Assembly: GCF_023091745.1 (NCBI RefSeq)
Contig: NC_068912.1
Span: 105,331,567-105,395,566 of the forward strand
Origin: Budorcas taxicolor
Lineage: Eukaryota > Chordata > Mammalia > Artiodactyla > Bovidae
Length of the DNA stretch: 64,000 nucleotides
Direction: 5' to 3'
Shown here: one piece after another, positions 38,654 to 50,199 of the stretch
Numbering within the stretch: the first letter of the stretch is position 1
Layout of the letters: each line of letters opens with the position of its first letter
The notes under the pieces: generated by a model
What the model saw: the letters and a program-made list of their open reading frames with translations, nothing else
The model's database searches: none
What the model was told of the DNA's origin: nothing
Program-made: the position numbers and the translations under genes

Positions 38654-39772
38654 AGTTCAGGTCAGTCACTCAGTCGTGTCCGACTCTTTGCGACCCCATG
38701 AATCGCAGCACGCCGGGCCTCCCTGTCCATCACCATCTCCCGGAGTTCACTCAGACTCACGTCCATCGAGTCAGTGATGCCATCCAGCCATCTCATCCTC
38801 TGTCGTCCCCTTCTCTTCCTGCCCCCAATCCCTCCCAGCATCAGAGTCTTTTCCAGTGAGTCAGCTCTTCTCATAAGGTGGCCAAAGTACTGGAGTTTCA
38901 GCTTTAGCATCATTCCTTCCAAGAAATCCCAGGGCTGATCTCCTTTAGAATGGACTGGTTGGATCTCCTTGCAGTCCAAGGGACTCTCAAGAGTCTTCTC
39001 CAACACCACAGTTCAAAAGCATCAATTCTCTGGCGCTCAGCCTTCTTCACAGTCCAACTCTCACATCCATACATGACCACAGGAAAAACCATAGCCTTGA
39101 CTAGACAGACCTTTGGTGGCAAAGTAATGTCTCTGCTTTTGAATATGCTATCTACGTTGGTCATAACTTTACTTCCAAGGAGTAAGCGTCTTTTAATTTC
39201 ATGGCTGAAATCACCATCTGCAGTGATTTTGGAGCCCCCAAAAATAAAGTCTGACACTGTTTCCACTGTTTCCCCATCTATTTCCCATGAAGTGATGGGA
39301 CCGAATGCCATGATCTTCGTTTTCTGAATGTTGAGCTTTAAGCCAACTTTTTCACTCTCCTCTTTCACTTTCATCAAGAGGCTTTTTAGTTCCTCTTCAT
39401 TTTCTGCCATAAGGGTGATGTCATCTGCATATCTGAAGTTACTGATATTTCTTCTGGCAATCTTGATTCCAGCTTGTGTTTCTTCCAGTCCAGGGTTTCT
39501 CATGATGTACTCTGCATAGAAGTTAAATAAGCAGGGTGACAATATAAAGCCTTGACGTACTCCTTTTCCTATTTGGAAACTCCATGTCCAGTTGTAACTG
39601 CTGCTTCCTGACCTGCATACAGGTTTCTCAAGAGGCAGGTCAGGTGGTCTGATATTCCCATCTCTCTCAGAATTTTCCACAGTTTATTGTGATCCACACA
39701 GTCAAGGCTTTGGCATAGTCAATAAAGCAGAAACAGATGTTTTTCTGGAACTGTCTTGCTTTTTCCATGATC
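38654..39772 (-). mobile_element. BovB (RTE) LINE, reverse-transcriptase domain to 3' end
   Basis: A 256-codon frame (39680-38910, minus) holds the RTE reverse-transcriptase palm: KGVRQGFILSPCLFNFYAEY and FRYADDITLMAENEEELKSL with the catalytic YADD intact, then the ISWEIDGETVETVSDF and [14 protein letters not shown] segments. A second frame continues to the 3' end. 5'-truncated within the RT domain; the stretch between DLPLEKPVC and WTWSFQIGKG is shifted and altered relative to other copies. Not expected to be active. Confidence 0.92.
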
Positions 39773-39786
39773 AAAGGAATAACTAG

Positions 39787-40304
39787 GGCTTCCCAGGCGG
39801 CGCTACTGGTAAAGAAAGTGAAAGTGAAAGTCATTCAGTCATGTCTGACTCTTTGTGACCCCATGGACTATACAGTCCATGGAATTCTCCAGGCCGGAAT
39901 ACTGGAGTGGGTGGCCTTTCCCTTCTTCAGGAGATCTTCCCAACCCAGGGATCGAACCCAGGTTTCCTGAATTGCAGGCAGATTCTTTACCAGTTGAGCC
40001 ACCAGGGAAGCCCAAGAATACTGGAGTGGGAAGCCTATCCCTTCTCCAGTGGATCTTTCCGACCCAGGAATCCAAACCAGAGTCTCCTGCTTTGCAGGCG
40101 GATTCAGAACTCACCCACTAATGCAGGAGATGTAAGAGATGCTGGTTGAATCCCTGGGTCAGGAAGATCCCCTGGAGAAGGAAACGGCAACCTACTTCAG
40201 TATTCATGCCTGGAGAATCCCATGGACAGAGAAGCCTGGTGGACTACAGCCCATGGGGTCGAAAAGAGTTAGACATGACTGAAGCGAGTTAGCACGTGCA
40301 CAAG
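39787..40304 (+). repeat. Bov-tA SINE split by a second Bov-tA, with an 11-bp target duplication
   Basis: The outer copy begins GGGCTTCCCAGGCGGCGCTA, is interrupted near 39815, and resumes near 40104 with ACTCACCCACTAATGCAGGA to the usual 3' end GACATGACTGAAGCGAGTTA. GGAATAACTAG is present at 39776-39786 and 40305-40315. Confidence 0.88.
39815..40103 (-). repeat. Bov-tA2-type SINE nested inside the outer Bov-tA
   Basis: Antisense BovA monomer and head (GTTGAGCCACCAGGGAAGCC near 40000), then a second partial antisense unit (AGAATACTGGAGTGGGAAGC). A duplication of only about AAGAA is visible. Confidence 0.82.
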
Positions 40305-40458
40305 GGAATAACTAGCCGTCTATGTTGAACCCAACAAAGAAACATGTGAAACTAGGCAGAGGACAGTTTCTTCCACCTTCTTGCTTGAGAGAATGTATTT
40401 GGGCGAAGAGTTAAGGAGCCATCACGCCATCCCCAGGATGGCTTACATGTAGATTGTT

Positions 40459-40736
40459 GCTGCTGCTGCTGCTAAGTCACTTCAGTCGTGTCCGACTCTG
40501 TGTGACCCCAGAGACGGCAGCCCACCAGGCTCCCCCGTCCCCGGGATTCTCCAGGCAAGAACACTGGAGTGGGTTGCCATTTCCTTCTCCAATGCATGAA
40601 AGTGAAAAGTCAAAGTGAAGTCGCCCAGTCGCATCTGACTCTTAGGGACCCCATGGACTGCAGCCTACCAGGCTCCTCCATCCATGGGATTTTCCAGGCA
40701 AGAGTACTGGAGTGGGATGCCATTGCCTTCTCCGAG
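40459..40736 (-). repeat. Bov-A2 SINE (two BovA monomers), 7-bp target duplication
   Basis: Starts with an antisense (GCT)n tail, then two antisense BovA monomers. GATTGTT at 40452-40458 and 40737-40743. Confidence 0.88.
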
Positions 40737-40926
40737 GATTGTTACCTGGGGGGAAATATGGTTCTATATTTTTAAGCCACCATTATTTTGATTTTTTTTT
40801 AACAACAACAAACTCTTTTAACTCAGTGCTTCCTAATGGTTTCACATCATGGGATATGTAGAAAATGGCAGTATTTATATGACATATCAGGATGTACTCA
40901 TGGTTTGGGAATGTATATATAGGACT

Positions 40927-41195
40927 GGAGAAGGCGATGGCACCCCACTCCAGTACTCTTGCCTGGAAAATCCCATGGGCGGAGGAGCCTGGTAGGCTGC
41001 AGTCCATGGGGTCGCAAAGAGTTGGACACAACGGAGTGATTTCACTTTCACTTCTCACTTTCATGCATTGGAGAAGGAACTGGCAACCCACTTCAGTGTT
41101 CTTGCCTGGAGAGTCCCAAGGATGGGGGAGCCTGGTGGGCTGCCGTCCATGGGGTCGCACAGAGGCGGACACAACTGAAGCGACTTAGCAGCAGC
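40927..41195 (+). repeat. Bov-A2 SINE, 11-bp target duplication
   Basis: Two sense BovA monomers (each with CACTCCAGT.CTCTTGCCTGG) and a GCAGCAGC tail. ATATAGGACTG at 40916-40926 and 41196-41206. Confidence 0.92.
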
Positions 41196-41240
41196 ATATA
41201 GGACTGAGTGAAAATACTAATTACATTTTTTTGGATAGTA

Positions 41241-41518
41241 AATACGGAGAAGGCAATGGCATCCCACTCCAGTACTCTTGCCTGGAAAATCCCATGGATG
41301 GAGGAGCCTGGTAGGCTACAGTCCATGGGGTCGCTAAGAGTCAGACACGACTGAGCAACTTCACTTTTTCTTTTCACCTTCATGCATTGGAGAAGGAAAT
41401 GGCAACCCACTCCAGTGTTCTTGCCTGGAGAATCCCAGGGATGAGGGAGCCTGGTGGGCTGCCGTCTATGGGGTCGCAAAGAGTCAGACACGACTAAAGC
41501 AACTTAGCAGCAGCAGCA
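41241..41518 (+). repeat. Bov-A2 SINE, 8-bp target duplication
   Basis: Same organisation and strand as the copy at 40927, with a (CAG)n tail. GGATAGTA at 41233-41240 and 41519-41526. It lies about 40 bases after the previous copy. Confidence 0.92.
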
Positions 41519-41526
41519 GGATAGTA

Positions 41527-42160
41527 CATAATTATGAAAAGAAATAAAATACAAAGTATTTAGAAAAATAATAACTATTGAATTAGGATAAAACTTCCAA
41601 ATAACATCTTTTTCAAATTTCGGATAGGAAATCAGTTTGCTTCCACAAACATTTTGCAATAGAGTCTGTACTTGAAAAGACCGCAAATTCCTTGTTTTGT
41701 TCTTCCAGTTATGGTCACATCAAGTTCATGATCATCACCATTCACAAGAAACATTCACAAGTAGATGCTGTGAATGGCAGCGAGATCTATTATTTTTCCC
41801 CCCACTTGTTAGACACTCCTTCCTACTTCTTAATAGAATTAGGATCCTTTGAATTTCACTTGGATGATGCAATTATTCTCTAAATCTAGTAGTTTGGCCT
41901 TTTATTTCACTGACAAATATAATGTTGAAATTTCTCGTAATAATATTAAGGTCTTTAGAATACAATAGTACTTTGTTCAAGTTAAGTACTTTAAAATCAT
42001 GATGAAAATTTCTTCCAGTGTACACAGACAATGCTCTATTAGTCTGATCATTTTTCTTTAGGATTTAAACAGTAACTCCAACTTCGTTCGCTGGTCATTT
42101 CACTTCTCCAAAGGTAAGTTTTTTATTTGATTCCATAAACGTTGTTAGCACACCTTACTA
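41527..42160. other. intergenic, no recognised element
   Basis: AT-rich sequence; nothing I can name. Confidence 0.45.
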
Positions 42161-42164
42161 TTGT

Positions 42165-42735
42165 GTGGAAAGACCCCAAGACCATCATCAGGCTCAATGA
42201 TTTGCTAAAAGGACTCACAGAACTTGGAAAACCTGGTGTCTTCATGGTCATGGTTTAACATAGTAAAAGGATACAGATTAAAATCAGTTCAGAGAAAAGA
42301 CGCTTAGGTGAAGCAGTCCAGGAAGGACTAGGACAAGCTTCTACTTTTCTTCTTCCTGTGACATCACATGGAGAGCACCTAATTCTCCCAGGACGATGTC
42401 TGGAAGCAGGGCATTGTTGACACTCAGGGAGGCTCACCCAGACTTGGCGTCCAGGCTTTTTATTTAAGGGTCAGTTACTTTAAACAGCAGCACTCACAAA
42501 ATTGACCTTACTTACTCAATTTTGGCCTACTGAGGTCAAATTGATGCAGCAAGGCTCAAAGTTTCAGGCTAACAAAAACACTCATCTGGGAGATCATGTG
42601 GGACATTTCAAAGGCTCAAAGATCATCTTCCAGGAGCTGGTCAAGGGCTAGTCCCAATGACCTTTGCAATGTGAAAATTTGGGCCACCTAAGCCTGCTAG
42701 GTCAACTCATGCACAAATATACTTTCCCATAATTC
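42165..42735 (-). repeat. MLT1-type LTR (ERVL-MaLR), antisense
   Basis: Antisense MaLR LTR wording: AAAAGGACTCACAGAACTTG, AAAGGATACAGATTAAAATC, GTGACATCACATGGAGAGCA and CCAGGCTTTTTATTTAAGGG in the usual order. An ancient solitary LTR; no internal retroviral sequence next to it. Confidence 0.65.
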
Positions 42736-42739
42736 TTAT

Positions 42740-44250
42740 AATTTTTGATCAGATTCATCCAGAGACTCAAAAATGTCAATTAAATTCAGATTTTGAAGCC
42801 AATTACTTATTCCTTCAAAAAATATTTGCAAAGTGAGACTGGTTCACAATTTTTACATTTTTTTTTATTATTTTTTAAGCTTATAGACTCTTGACAAAAC
42901 TTTCTTTGGAGAGTCAACCCATTTCTGTATGAAACAGCAAAAAGTAGTTTTCAGCCTTCTCATAAGGCCAAAACTATATACAGCTGAGAGCCTTGGGTTT
43001 TATTTCACCGTTTTGATCATATCGTTGTGGAATTCAGATCTTCAAGGAAATCTTTACAAACGATAACTTTCTATGAGTGAAAGAATATGTTCCTGAAATT
43101 TCAGGATTTGGGGAAGGAATTGTGAAGTAAAGCCTTGACACTGTGTTGTTGCAGCCCCCCCAGGAGATCACATACTCACCTGGTGTTGTCAATTCAAGGT
43201 GCCCGTATACCTCTGACTACTTCCTCCTCACTAGATTCTGAGCATTCTGTTGCTTTTTCTAACTGACTACAGTTACTGATGTCTGTAGAGTCATCGCTCT
43301 ACAGTGATTTGTCACTCTGCAATGCAAAAACTTTGGAGCTCCTAGATTAGCTTTGGCTCTGTGTCATCTGAGATGTTTTCAATGCATCCCTAAGATTGTT
43401 TGGAATGGCAGCTTCTCTGTTTATTTCTTCAGCCCCAAACATAGTGCTGCTGATTTTTGTAGGGGCTGGTAAATTCAGTGATTCTGCAGATGGGCGAGAT
43501 ATTGGACTTGGGCTATTAAGTGCAGGCTGTGAACTTCCAACCAGTCTCTTGTGCTCTGCCTGAAAGTGTTGTAACAGAGTTTATAAAAGGACTTTGTTTC
43601 CTGCTTTGCAATGATAGACATTTACCAAAGATCAAGTCTTTTCCTGTAGTTTGTAGTCAGCTGTAGGCAGAGGTGATGTCTTTCTGCTCTACCATCCTTA
43701 GCGTGAAGCTTTTATTCTCACATTTGCCTCATTGTGTCCTCATGACTGCAAGTTGGCTGCTTGAGCTCCAGCCTCAGGTTCACATTCCAGGCAAGAAGAA
43801 GAGTGCAACAAAGAGGAACTGGTGCCTCCATCAGGAAACCAGTGCTTTCTCAAACAACTTCAGCAGACTTCTACTTACGTTGGTGTCTAGAACTGGCCAC
43901 CCCACATACAAGGAAGACTGGAAAATGTACTTTTATAGCTTACTACACTGCCTCCTTGGGCAAAATCAGATACTGGTTTCCCTAATCTGGCCTCAACTGA
44001 CTCTCAGATCTCATCTCATAATTTTCCCCCTTGACTTCTGTTCTTTAACCTTATCGATTATGACAGACAATGCTATCACTCCACCTCCACCAAGAGCCCT
44101 TCAGATCCTACTGTGTGTGTGGCCCCTAGCTGTGATTTGCTTTTGCTTCCAACATCCAGTACCCTTGGCTCTTTTGGGTGGCGGGGCAGCCTTTAAGGTG
44201 CTGAATCCCGCTTTGCCCATATAAAGTGTCCAAGCATTTACAAATCCTTG
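42740..44250. other. intergenic, no recognised gene
   Basis: Unique-looking or very old sequence. A 183-codon open frame at 43673-44224 has no recognised domain, poor codon character and runs almost into a SINE; I do not call it a gene. Confidence 0.4.
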
Positions 44251-44252
44251 AA

Positions 44253-44563
44253 ATGAAGTGAAAGTCTCTGAGTCGTGTCCAACTCTTTGCGACCCCATGG
44301 ACTATACAGTCCATGGAATTCTCCAGGCTAGAATACTGGAGTGGGTAGCTGTTCCCTCCTCCAGGGGATCTTCCCAACCCAGGGATTGAACCCAGGTCTT
44401 CCGCACTGCAGGCAGATTCTTTACCAGCTGAGACACAAGGGAAGCCCAAGAATACTATAGTGGGTAGCCTATCCCTTCTCCAGCAGATCTTCCCGTCAGG
44501 AATTGAACCCGGGTCTCCTGCATTACAGGCGGATTCTTTGTCAACTGAGCTATGAGGGAAGCC
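44253..44563 (-). repeat. Bov-tA2-type SINE
   Basis: Antisense BovA, antisense head (GCTGAGACACAAGGGAAGCC) and a second antisense unit ending CTGAGCTATGAGGGAAGCCC. Confidence 0.88.
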
Positions 44564-44673
44564 CTTGGTGACCCTTGGGGTGACCCTTAACCAGGGATTG
44601 ATGGGAACAGTAAAGTCTCAGTTGTCTTTGGTCAAGACAAACTCTAGGCATAACTCAGGGACCAGAGCTCCCT

Positions 44674-45645
44674 GTTCAGTTCAGTTCAGTCTCTCTTTGC
44701 GACCCCATGGACTGCAGCTCACCAGGCTTTCCTGTCCATCAGCAACTCCCGGAGCCTACTCAGACTCATGTCTATCGAATCAGTGATGCCATCCAACCAT
44801 TTTATCCTCTGCTGCCTCCTTCTCCTGCTGCCTTCAATCTTTCCCAGCATCAGGGTCTTTTCCAATGAGTCAGTTCTTCGCATCAGGTGGCCAAAGTATT
44901 GGAGTTTCAGCTTCAGCATCAGTCCTTCTAATGAATATTCAAGACTAATTTCCTTTAGGATTGACTTGTTCGATCTTGCAGTTCAAGGGACTCTCAAGAG
45001 TCTTCTCCAACACCACACTTCAAAAGCATCAGTTCTTCAGCGCTCAGCCTTCTTCATGGTCCAACTCTCACATCCATACATGACTACTAGAAAAACCATA
45101 GCTTTGACTAAACGGACCTTTGTTGGCAATGTCTGTTTTTTAATATGCTGTCTATGTTGGTTATAGCTTTTTTTCCAAGAAGCAAGCATCTTTTAATTTC
45201 ATGGCTGCAGTCACTATCTGCAGTGATTTTCAAGCCCCCCAAAATAAAGTCTCTCACTATTTCCATTGTTTCCCCATCTATTTGCCATGAAGTGATGGGA
45301 CCGGATGCCATGATCTTAGCTTTTCGAATGTTGAGTTTTAAGCCAGCTTTTTCACTCTCCTCTTTCACTTTCATTAACAAGCTCTTCAGTTTCTCCTCAC
45401 TTTCTGCCATAAGGGTGGTATCATCTGCATGTCTGAGGTTATAGATATTTCTCCCGGCAATTTTGATTCCAGCTTCAACCACCCCGGCATTTTGCACGAT
45501 GTACTCTGCATATAAGTTAAATAAACAGGGTGACAATATACAGCCTTGACATACTCCTTTCCCAGTTTGGAACCAGTCCGTTGTTCCCTGTCCAGTCGTA
45601 ACTGTTGCTTTTTGACCTGCATACAGAGTTCTTAGGAGGCAGGTA
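44674..45645 (-). mobile_element. BovB (RTE) LINE, degenerate RT domain to 3' end
   Basis: The minus strand reads GWFQTGKGVCQGCILSPCLF-like wording and LRHADDTTLMAESEEKLKSL, in which the catalytic YADD is HADD. The ATGTC copy of the 3' end has lost the segment between TTCAGT and CTTTGCGACC. 5'-truncated and inactive. Confidence 0.9.
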
Positions 45646-45885
45646 AGCCTGCTCCTACCACAGGGCATTTGCACACCATCAGATACATGCACAGCCCAGA
45701 GCTTCACTTTGTTCAGATCTTTGCTCAAGTATCGCCTCGTCAGTGAGAATTTCCTTAACCATACTATAAAACAGACCTCCTCCATTAATTTCTATCCCTG
45801 TTTAATTTTCATTTATCATTGCTTTAAAAGGATATATTTTACTTTTGAAGTAGGAAAACAGCTCTCTAGATTCCATTAGCATTTA

Positions 45886-46410
45886 ATGAGAAACGGAAAC
45901 TGAGCAGGACCCTGTGGGGTTCCTGGGCACGGAAACCTTTCAAACAGCTGCTAATCAGGGAAGGGAGGGGATGCAGAGAAAAGGGAGGAGCAGTCAAGAA
46001 ACGATAGTGCAGCTTTGGGGCAGGGTTCTGGTTCCATCTCAAGGGACACACATCACAATACCTTTGAACTCTTTCACAGAACTAAAACCCTAATGAATGG
46101 AAAATGTTAGCATTCTTCATTCCAGAGAAGGTCACAAGTTAATAACCTGGAGAAGGAGACCACCCGAGGCCAGATTGAAGGAGCGCAGACCCTGCACACA
46201 CCCTGATCCTTATCAGTGACTCTTGAGCGGCTGCTATGAAACTCTTCACCAAATGGTCCCCTGTTGGGACACACAGTTTTTCAAGGCATGAGCTTGCTGT
46301 GTCCCCCTTTGCCTGGTAAGGCAATAAAGCTATCTTTTCTACTTTACCAGAAAACTCTGTCTACGCGATTCAATTCAGGACAAGTGCACAGAGGCCAAGT
46401 TTTCTGCATC
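45886..46410 (+). repeat. ruminant endogenous-retrovirus-type solitary LTR
   Basis: Begins TGAGAAACGGAAACTGAGCA and near its 3' part has a polyadenylation signal AATAAA at 46323-46328 in GGCAATAAAGCTATCTTTTC, followed by AAACTCTGTCTACGCG. This U3-R-U5 order is typical of class I ruminant ERV LTRs. I could not confirm the end dinucleotides or a flanking duplication, and no gag, pol or env sequence adjoins it. Confidence 0.55.
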
Positions 46411-46424
46411 AACACCAAGGTTGA

Positions 46425-48853
46425 GTCAGTTCAGTTCAGTTCAGTTGCTCAGTCGTGTCCAACTCTTTGCGACCCCATGAATCGCAGCACGCCAGGCCTC
46501 CCTGTCCATCACCAACTCCCAGAGTTCACTCAAACTCACGTCCATCGAGTCGGTGATGCCATCCAGCCATCTCATCCTCTGTCGTCCCCTTCTCCTCCTG
46601 GCCCCAATCCCTCCCAGCATCAGTCTTTTCCAATGAGTCAACTCTTCACATGAGGTGGCCAAAGTGTTGGAGTTTCAGCTTTAGCATCAGCCCTTTCAAA
46701 GAACACCCAGGACTGATCTCCTTCAGAATGGACTGGTTGGATCTCCTTGCAGTCCAAGCGACTCTCAAGAGTCTTTTTCCAACACCACAGTTCAAAAGCA
46801 TCAATTCCTCGGCACTCAGCTTTCTTCACAGTCCAACTCTCACATCCATACATGACCACTGGAAAAACCATAGCCTTGACTAGACGGACCTTTGTTGGCA
46901 AAGTAATGTCTCTGCTTTTGAATACGCTATCTACGTTGGTCATAACTTTTCTTCCAAGGAGTAAGCGTCTTTTAATTTCATGGCTGAAATCACCATCTGC
47001 AGTGATTTTGGAGCCCAAAAAAGAAAGTCTGACACTGTTTCCAGTTTCCGCATCTATTTCCCATGAAGTGATGGGACCGAATGCCATGGTCCTCGTTTTC
47101 TGAATGTTGAGCTTTAAGTCAACTTTTTCACTCTCCTCTTTCATTTTCATCAAGAGGCTTTTTAGTTCCTCTTCACTTTCTGCCATAAGGGTGGTGTCAT
47201 CTGCATATCTGAGGTTATTGATATTTCTCCCAGCAATCTTGATTCCAGCTTGTGTTTCTTCCAGCCCAGCATTTCTCATGATGTACTCTGCATAGAAGTT
47301 AAATAAGCAGGGTGACAATATACAGCCTTGAAGTACTCCTTTTCCTATTTGGAACCAGTCTGTTGTTCCATGTCCAGTTCTAACTGTTGCTTCCTGACCT
47401 GCATACAGATTTCTCAGGAGGCAGGTCAGGTGGTCTGATATTCCCATCTCTTTCAGAATTTTCCACAGTTTGGTGTGATCCACACAGTCAAAGGCTTTGG
47501 CATAGTCAATAAAGCAGAAAGAGATGTCTTTCTGGACCTCTCTTGCTTTTTCCATGATCCAGCAGATGTTGGCAATTTGATCTCTGATTCCTCTGCCTTT
47601 TCTAAAACCAGCTTGAACATGTGGAAGTTCATGGTTCACGTATTGCTGAAGCCTGGCTTGGAGAATTTTGAGCATTACTTTACTAGGGTGTGAGATAAAC
47701 ACAATTGTGCGGTAGTTTGAGCATTCTTTGGCACTGCCTTTCTTTGGGATTGGAATGAAAACTGACCTTTTCCAGTCCTGTGGCCATTGCTGAGTTTCTA
47801 TGAAGAACTACAAGACCTTTTAGAACTAACACCCAAAAAAAGATGTCTTTATATTACAGGGGACTGGAATGCAAAAGTAGGAAGTCAAGAAACACCTGGA
47901 GTAACAGGCAAATTTGGCCTTGGAATACAGAATGAAGCAGGGCAAAGGCTAATAGAGTTCTGCCAAGAGAACACACTGGTCATAGCCAACATCCTCTTCC
48001 AACAATACAAGAGAAGACTCTACACATGGACATCACCAGATGGTCAACACCGAAATCAGACTGATTATATTCTTTGCAGCCAAAGATGGAGAAGCTCTAT
48101 ATAGTCAGCAAAAACAAGACTGGGAGCTGACTGTGGCTCAGATTATGAACTCCTTATTGCCAAATTCAGACTCAAATTGAAGAAAGTAGAGAAAACCACG
48201 AGACCTTTCAGGTATGACCTAAATCAAATCCCTTATGATTATACAGTGGAAGTGAGAAATAGATTTAAGGGACTAGATCTGATAGATAGAGTGCCTGATG
48301 AACTATGGACAGAGGTTCGTGACATTGTACAGGAGACAGAGATCACGACCATCCCCATGGAAAAGAAATGCAGAAAAGCAAAATGGCTGTCTGGGGAGGC
48401 CTTACAAATAGCTGTGAAAAGAAGAGAAGTGAAAAGCAAAGGAGAAAAGGAAAAATAAAAGCATCTGAATGCAGAGTTCCAAAGAATAGCAAGGAAAGAT
48501 AAGAAAGGCTTCCTCAGTGATCAATGCAAAGAAATAGAGTAAAACAACAGAATGGGAAAGACTAGAGATTTCTTCATGAAAATTAGAGATACCAAAGGAA
48601 CATTTCATGCAAAGATGGGCTCGATAAAGGACAGAAATGGTATGGACCTAACAGAAGCAGAAGATATTAAGAAGAGGTGGCAAGAATACACAGAAGAACT
48701 GTACAAAACAGACCTTCACAACCAAGATAATCATGATGGTGTGATCACTCACCTAGAGCCAGACATCCTGGAATGTGAAGTCAAGTGGGCCTTAGAAGGC
48801 ATCACTACGAACAAAGCTAGTGGAGGTGATGGAATTCCAGCTGAGCTATTTCA
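46425..48853 (-). mobile_element. BovB (RTE) LINE with a twin-primed 5' inversion and a target duplication
   Basis: The 3' segment (46425 to about 47796) is minus-strand and carries a 354-codon frame (47702-46638) with RTE RT motifs: QAGFRKGRGIRDQIANI, DYAKAFDCVDH, GVLQGCILSPCLFNFYAEY and LRYADDTTLMAESEEELKSL, YADD intact. The 5' segment (about 47797-48853) is in the opposite orientation and encodes the endonuclease (ITGDWNAKVGSQETPG, then QTDYILCSQRW) up to the ASGGDGIPAELF region. The two segments abut in the element apart from a gap of about 60 bases. CAAGGTTGA flanks the whole at 46416-46424 and 48852-48860. Confidence 0.9.
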
Positions 48854-48860
48854 AGGTTGA

Positions 48861-49560
48861 ATCAAGAACTCCAAATTGTTCACAGTCTCAAGGAGGATTC
48901 AGACCCCACAAATCTGTACTTACATGCTCTGTGAAGTCTCTTTACTGGTCTCTGCACAGGGTGACATTGGCGATCACTCTCTGCCTGGGAGAGTCCAACG
49001 GAGGCTTTATGGAGGAGGCCATAGTCAACATTAGAGTGTTTCTCACAGAGAGAAAGTAGTTTGTGACCCTCTTGGGAGGAATAAATCGCATGTGGGAGGG
49101 CATGTAATCATGGCCTGTTTGTGTGGGTAAAACAGAGGGCTTCCCAGAGAAAGGCAGTTCACCAGGGACAAGGGAGGGTGTGAGGAGGGGCCGACCTTGA
49201 GTGTTTAACCTGGGGAAGGGTCAGAGCTGGGTTTTAGCACATTTCCTCTGGTGCTGACATGAAGGAGGTCCAGAGGGGAAAACCAGTCCCTTCTCTCACC
49301 CGTCACAGCTCCAGGTGCAGAGCTGAGCTGTTGGCACCAGAGGGCGCTAAGACCTAGGACACAGGTCTCGCCTTTCCGGCCACCTTTGTGGGCACCACAC
49401 CTCCAGCCTTCCAGCTGGGTCACCATCACTGTCTGGCTGTCAGCACGCAAACCTTGGGAAATCTGTATTGCATCTTGCCATTTGACTTCTCTTTCTATGC
49501 GATAATGACTGAGACCGAAGTGCTGCTGGAAGTGATAATGGAAAAGAAACTTCATAGCTT
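48861..49560. other. intergenic, no recognised element
   Basis: Nothing that I can name; open frames have no conserved wording. Confidence 0.45.
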
Positions 49561-49564
49561 GGAG

Positions 49565-49770
49565 CAGGTTCTTTACACCAGAGGAGTACCAAGTGGGATC
49601 CCTGGGACCAGCAGCATCAGCAACTACTGTGAACATGTGAGGAATGCAGATTCTCAGGGCCCCTTCAGACTTACTGAATCAGACACTCTGGCCCAGCAAT
49701 CTCTGCGCTTTCAAACGAGTCCTTCGTTTGAGTCTGACGCATAGTCAAGGTTGCAAATCATTGGTCTAAG
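49565..49770 (+). repeat. MER5/MER20-like hAT MITE
   Basis: Wording GGGACCAGCAGCATCAGCAA, AGGAATGCAGATTCTCAGGG and CTTACTGAATCAGACACTCT followed by GGCCCAGCAATCT is typical of these hAT-Charlie derivatives. Confidence 0.65.
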
Positions 49771-50199
49771 GAAGTACTGCACAATGTAGAGGGTACCTGG
49801 AAGGACTGAGTCCAGTGTGATGCCGAAGAGCCTGACTCAGGTGAGCAAAGGCCACAGGAGTCTTCCTGGAGGAGGTGTCGTAGAAGTCAACAACCAGTCA
49901 GGGGAAGAGAGAGAAAGTCATTCTAAGCATAGGGAACAAATACACCAAGGCCTATAAGAGGAAAAGCTTGGTCTTTTGGTAGACCCCAGCTGAAAGGGAG
50001 CTTATTTACACAGAGCAGCTCAATCTTTGTGCCCCCATGGACACTCCTGACTTCTTTTCAAGGGATCTCATGTTTAGAAAGGTATTGTATCCAAATAACT
50101 AATAGCTCATCAATTTCCTACTACTTATTAATCAATGTCTATAGCTTCAGTCAGAGTTTCTGATTAGCATGAGATGTTTATCTTCACCATCCTGAACTG

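Noticed and set aside
43673..44224. A 183-codon open frame on the plus strand
   Set aside because: No recognisable domain, signal or conserved wording, no splice or promoter support, and it runs into a SINE. Chance frames of this length are expected in 64 kb.
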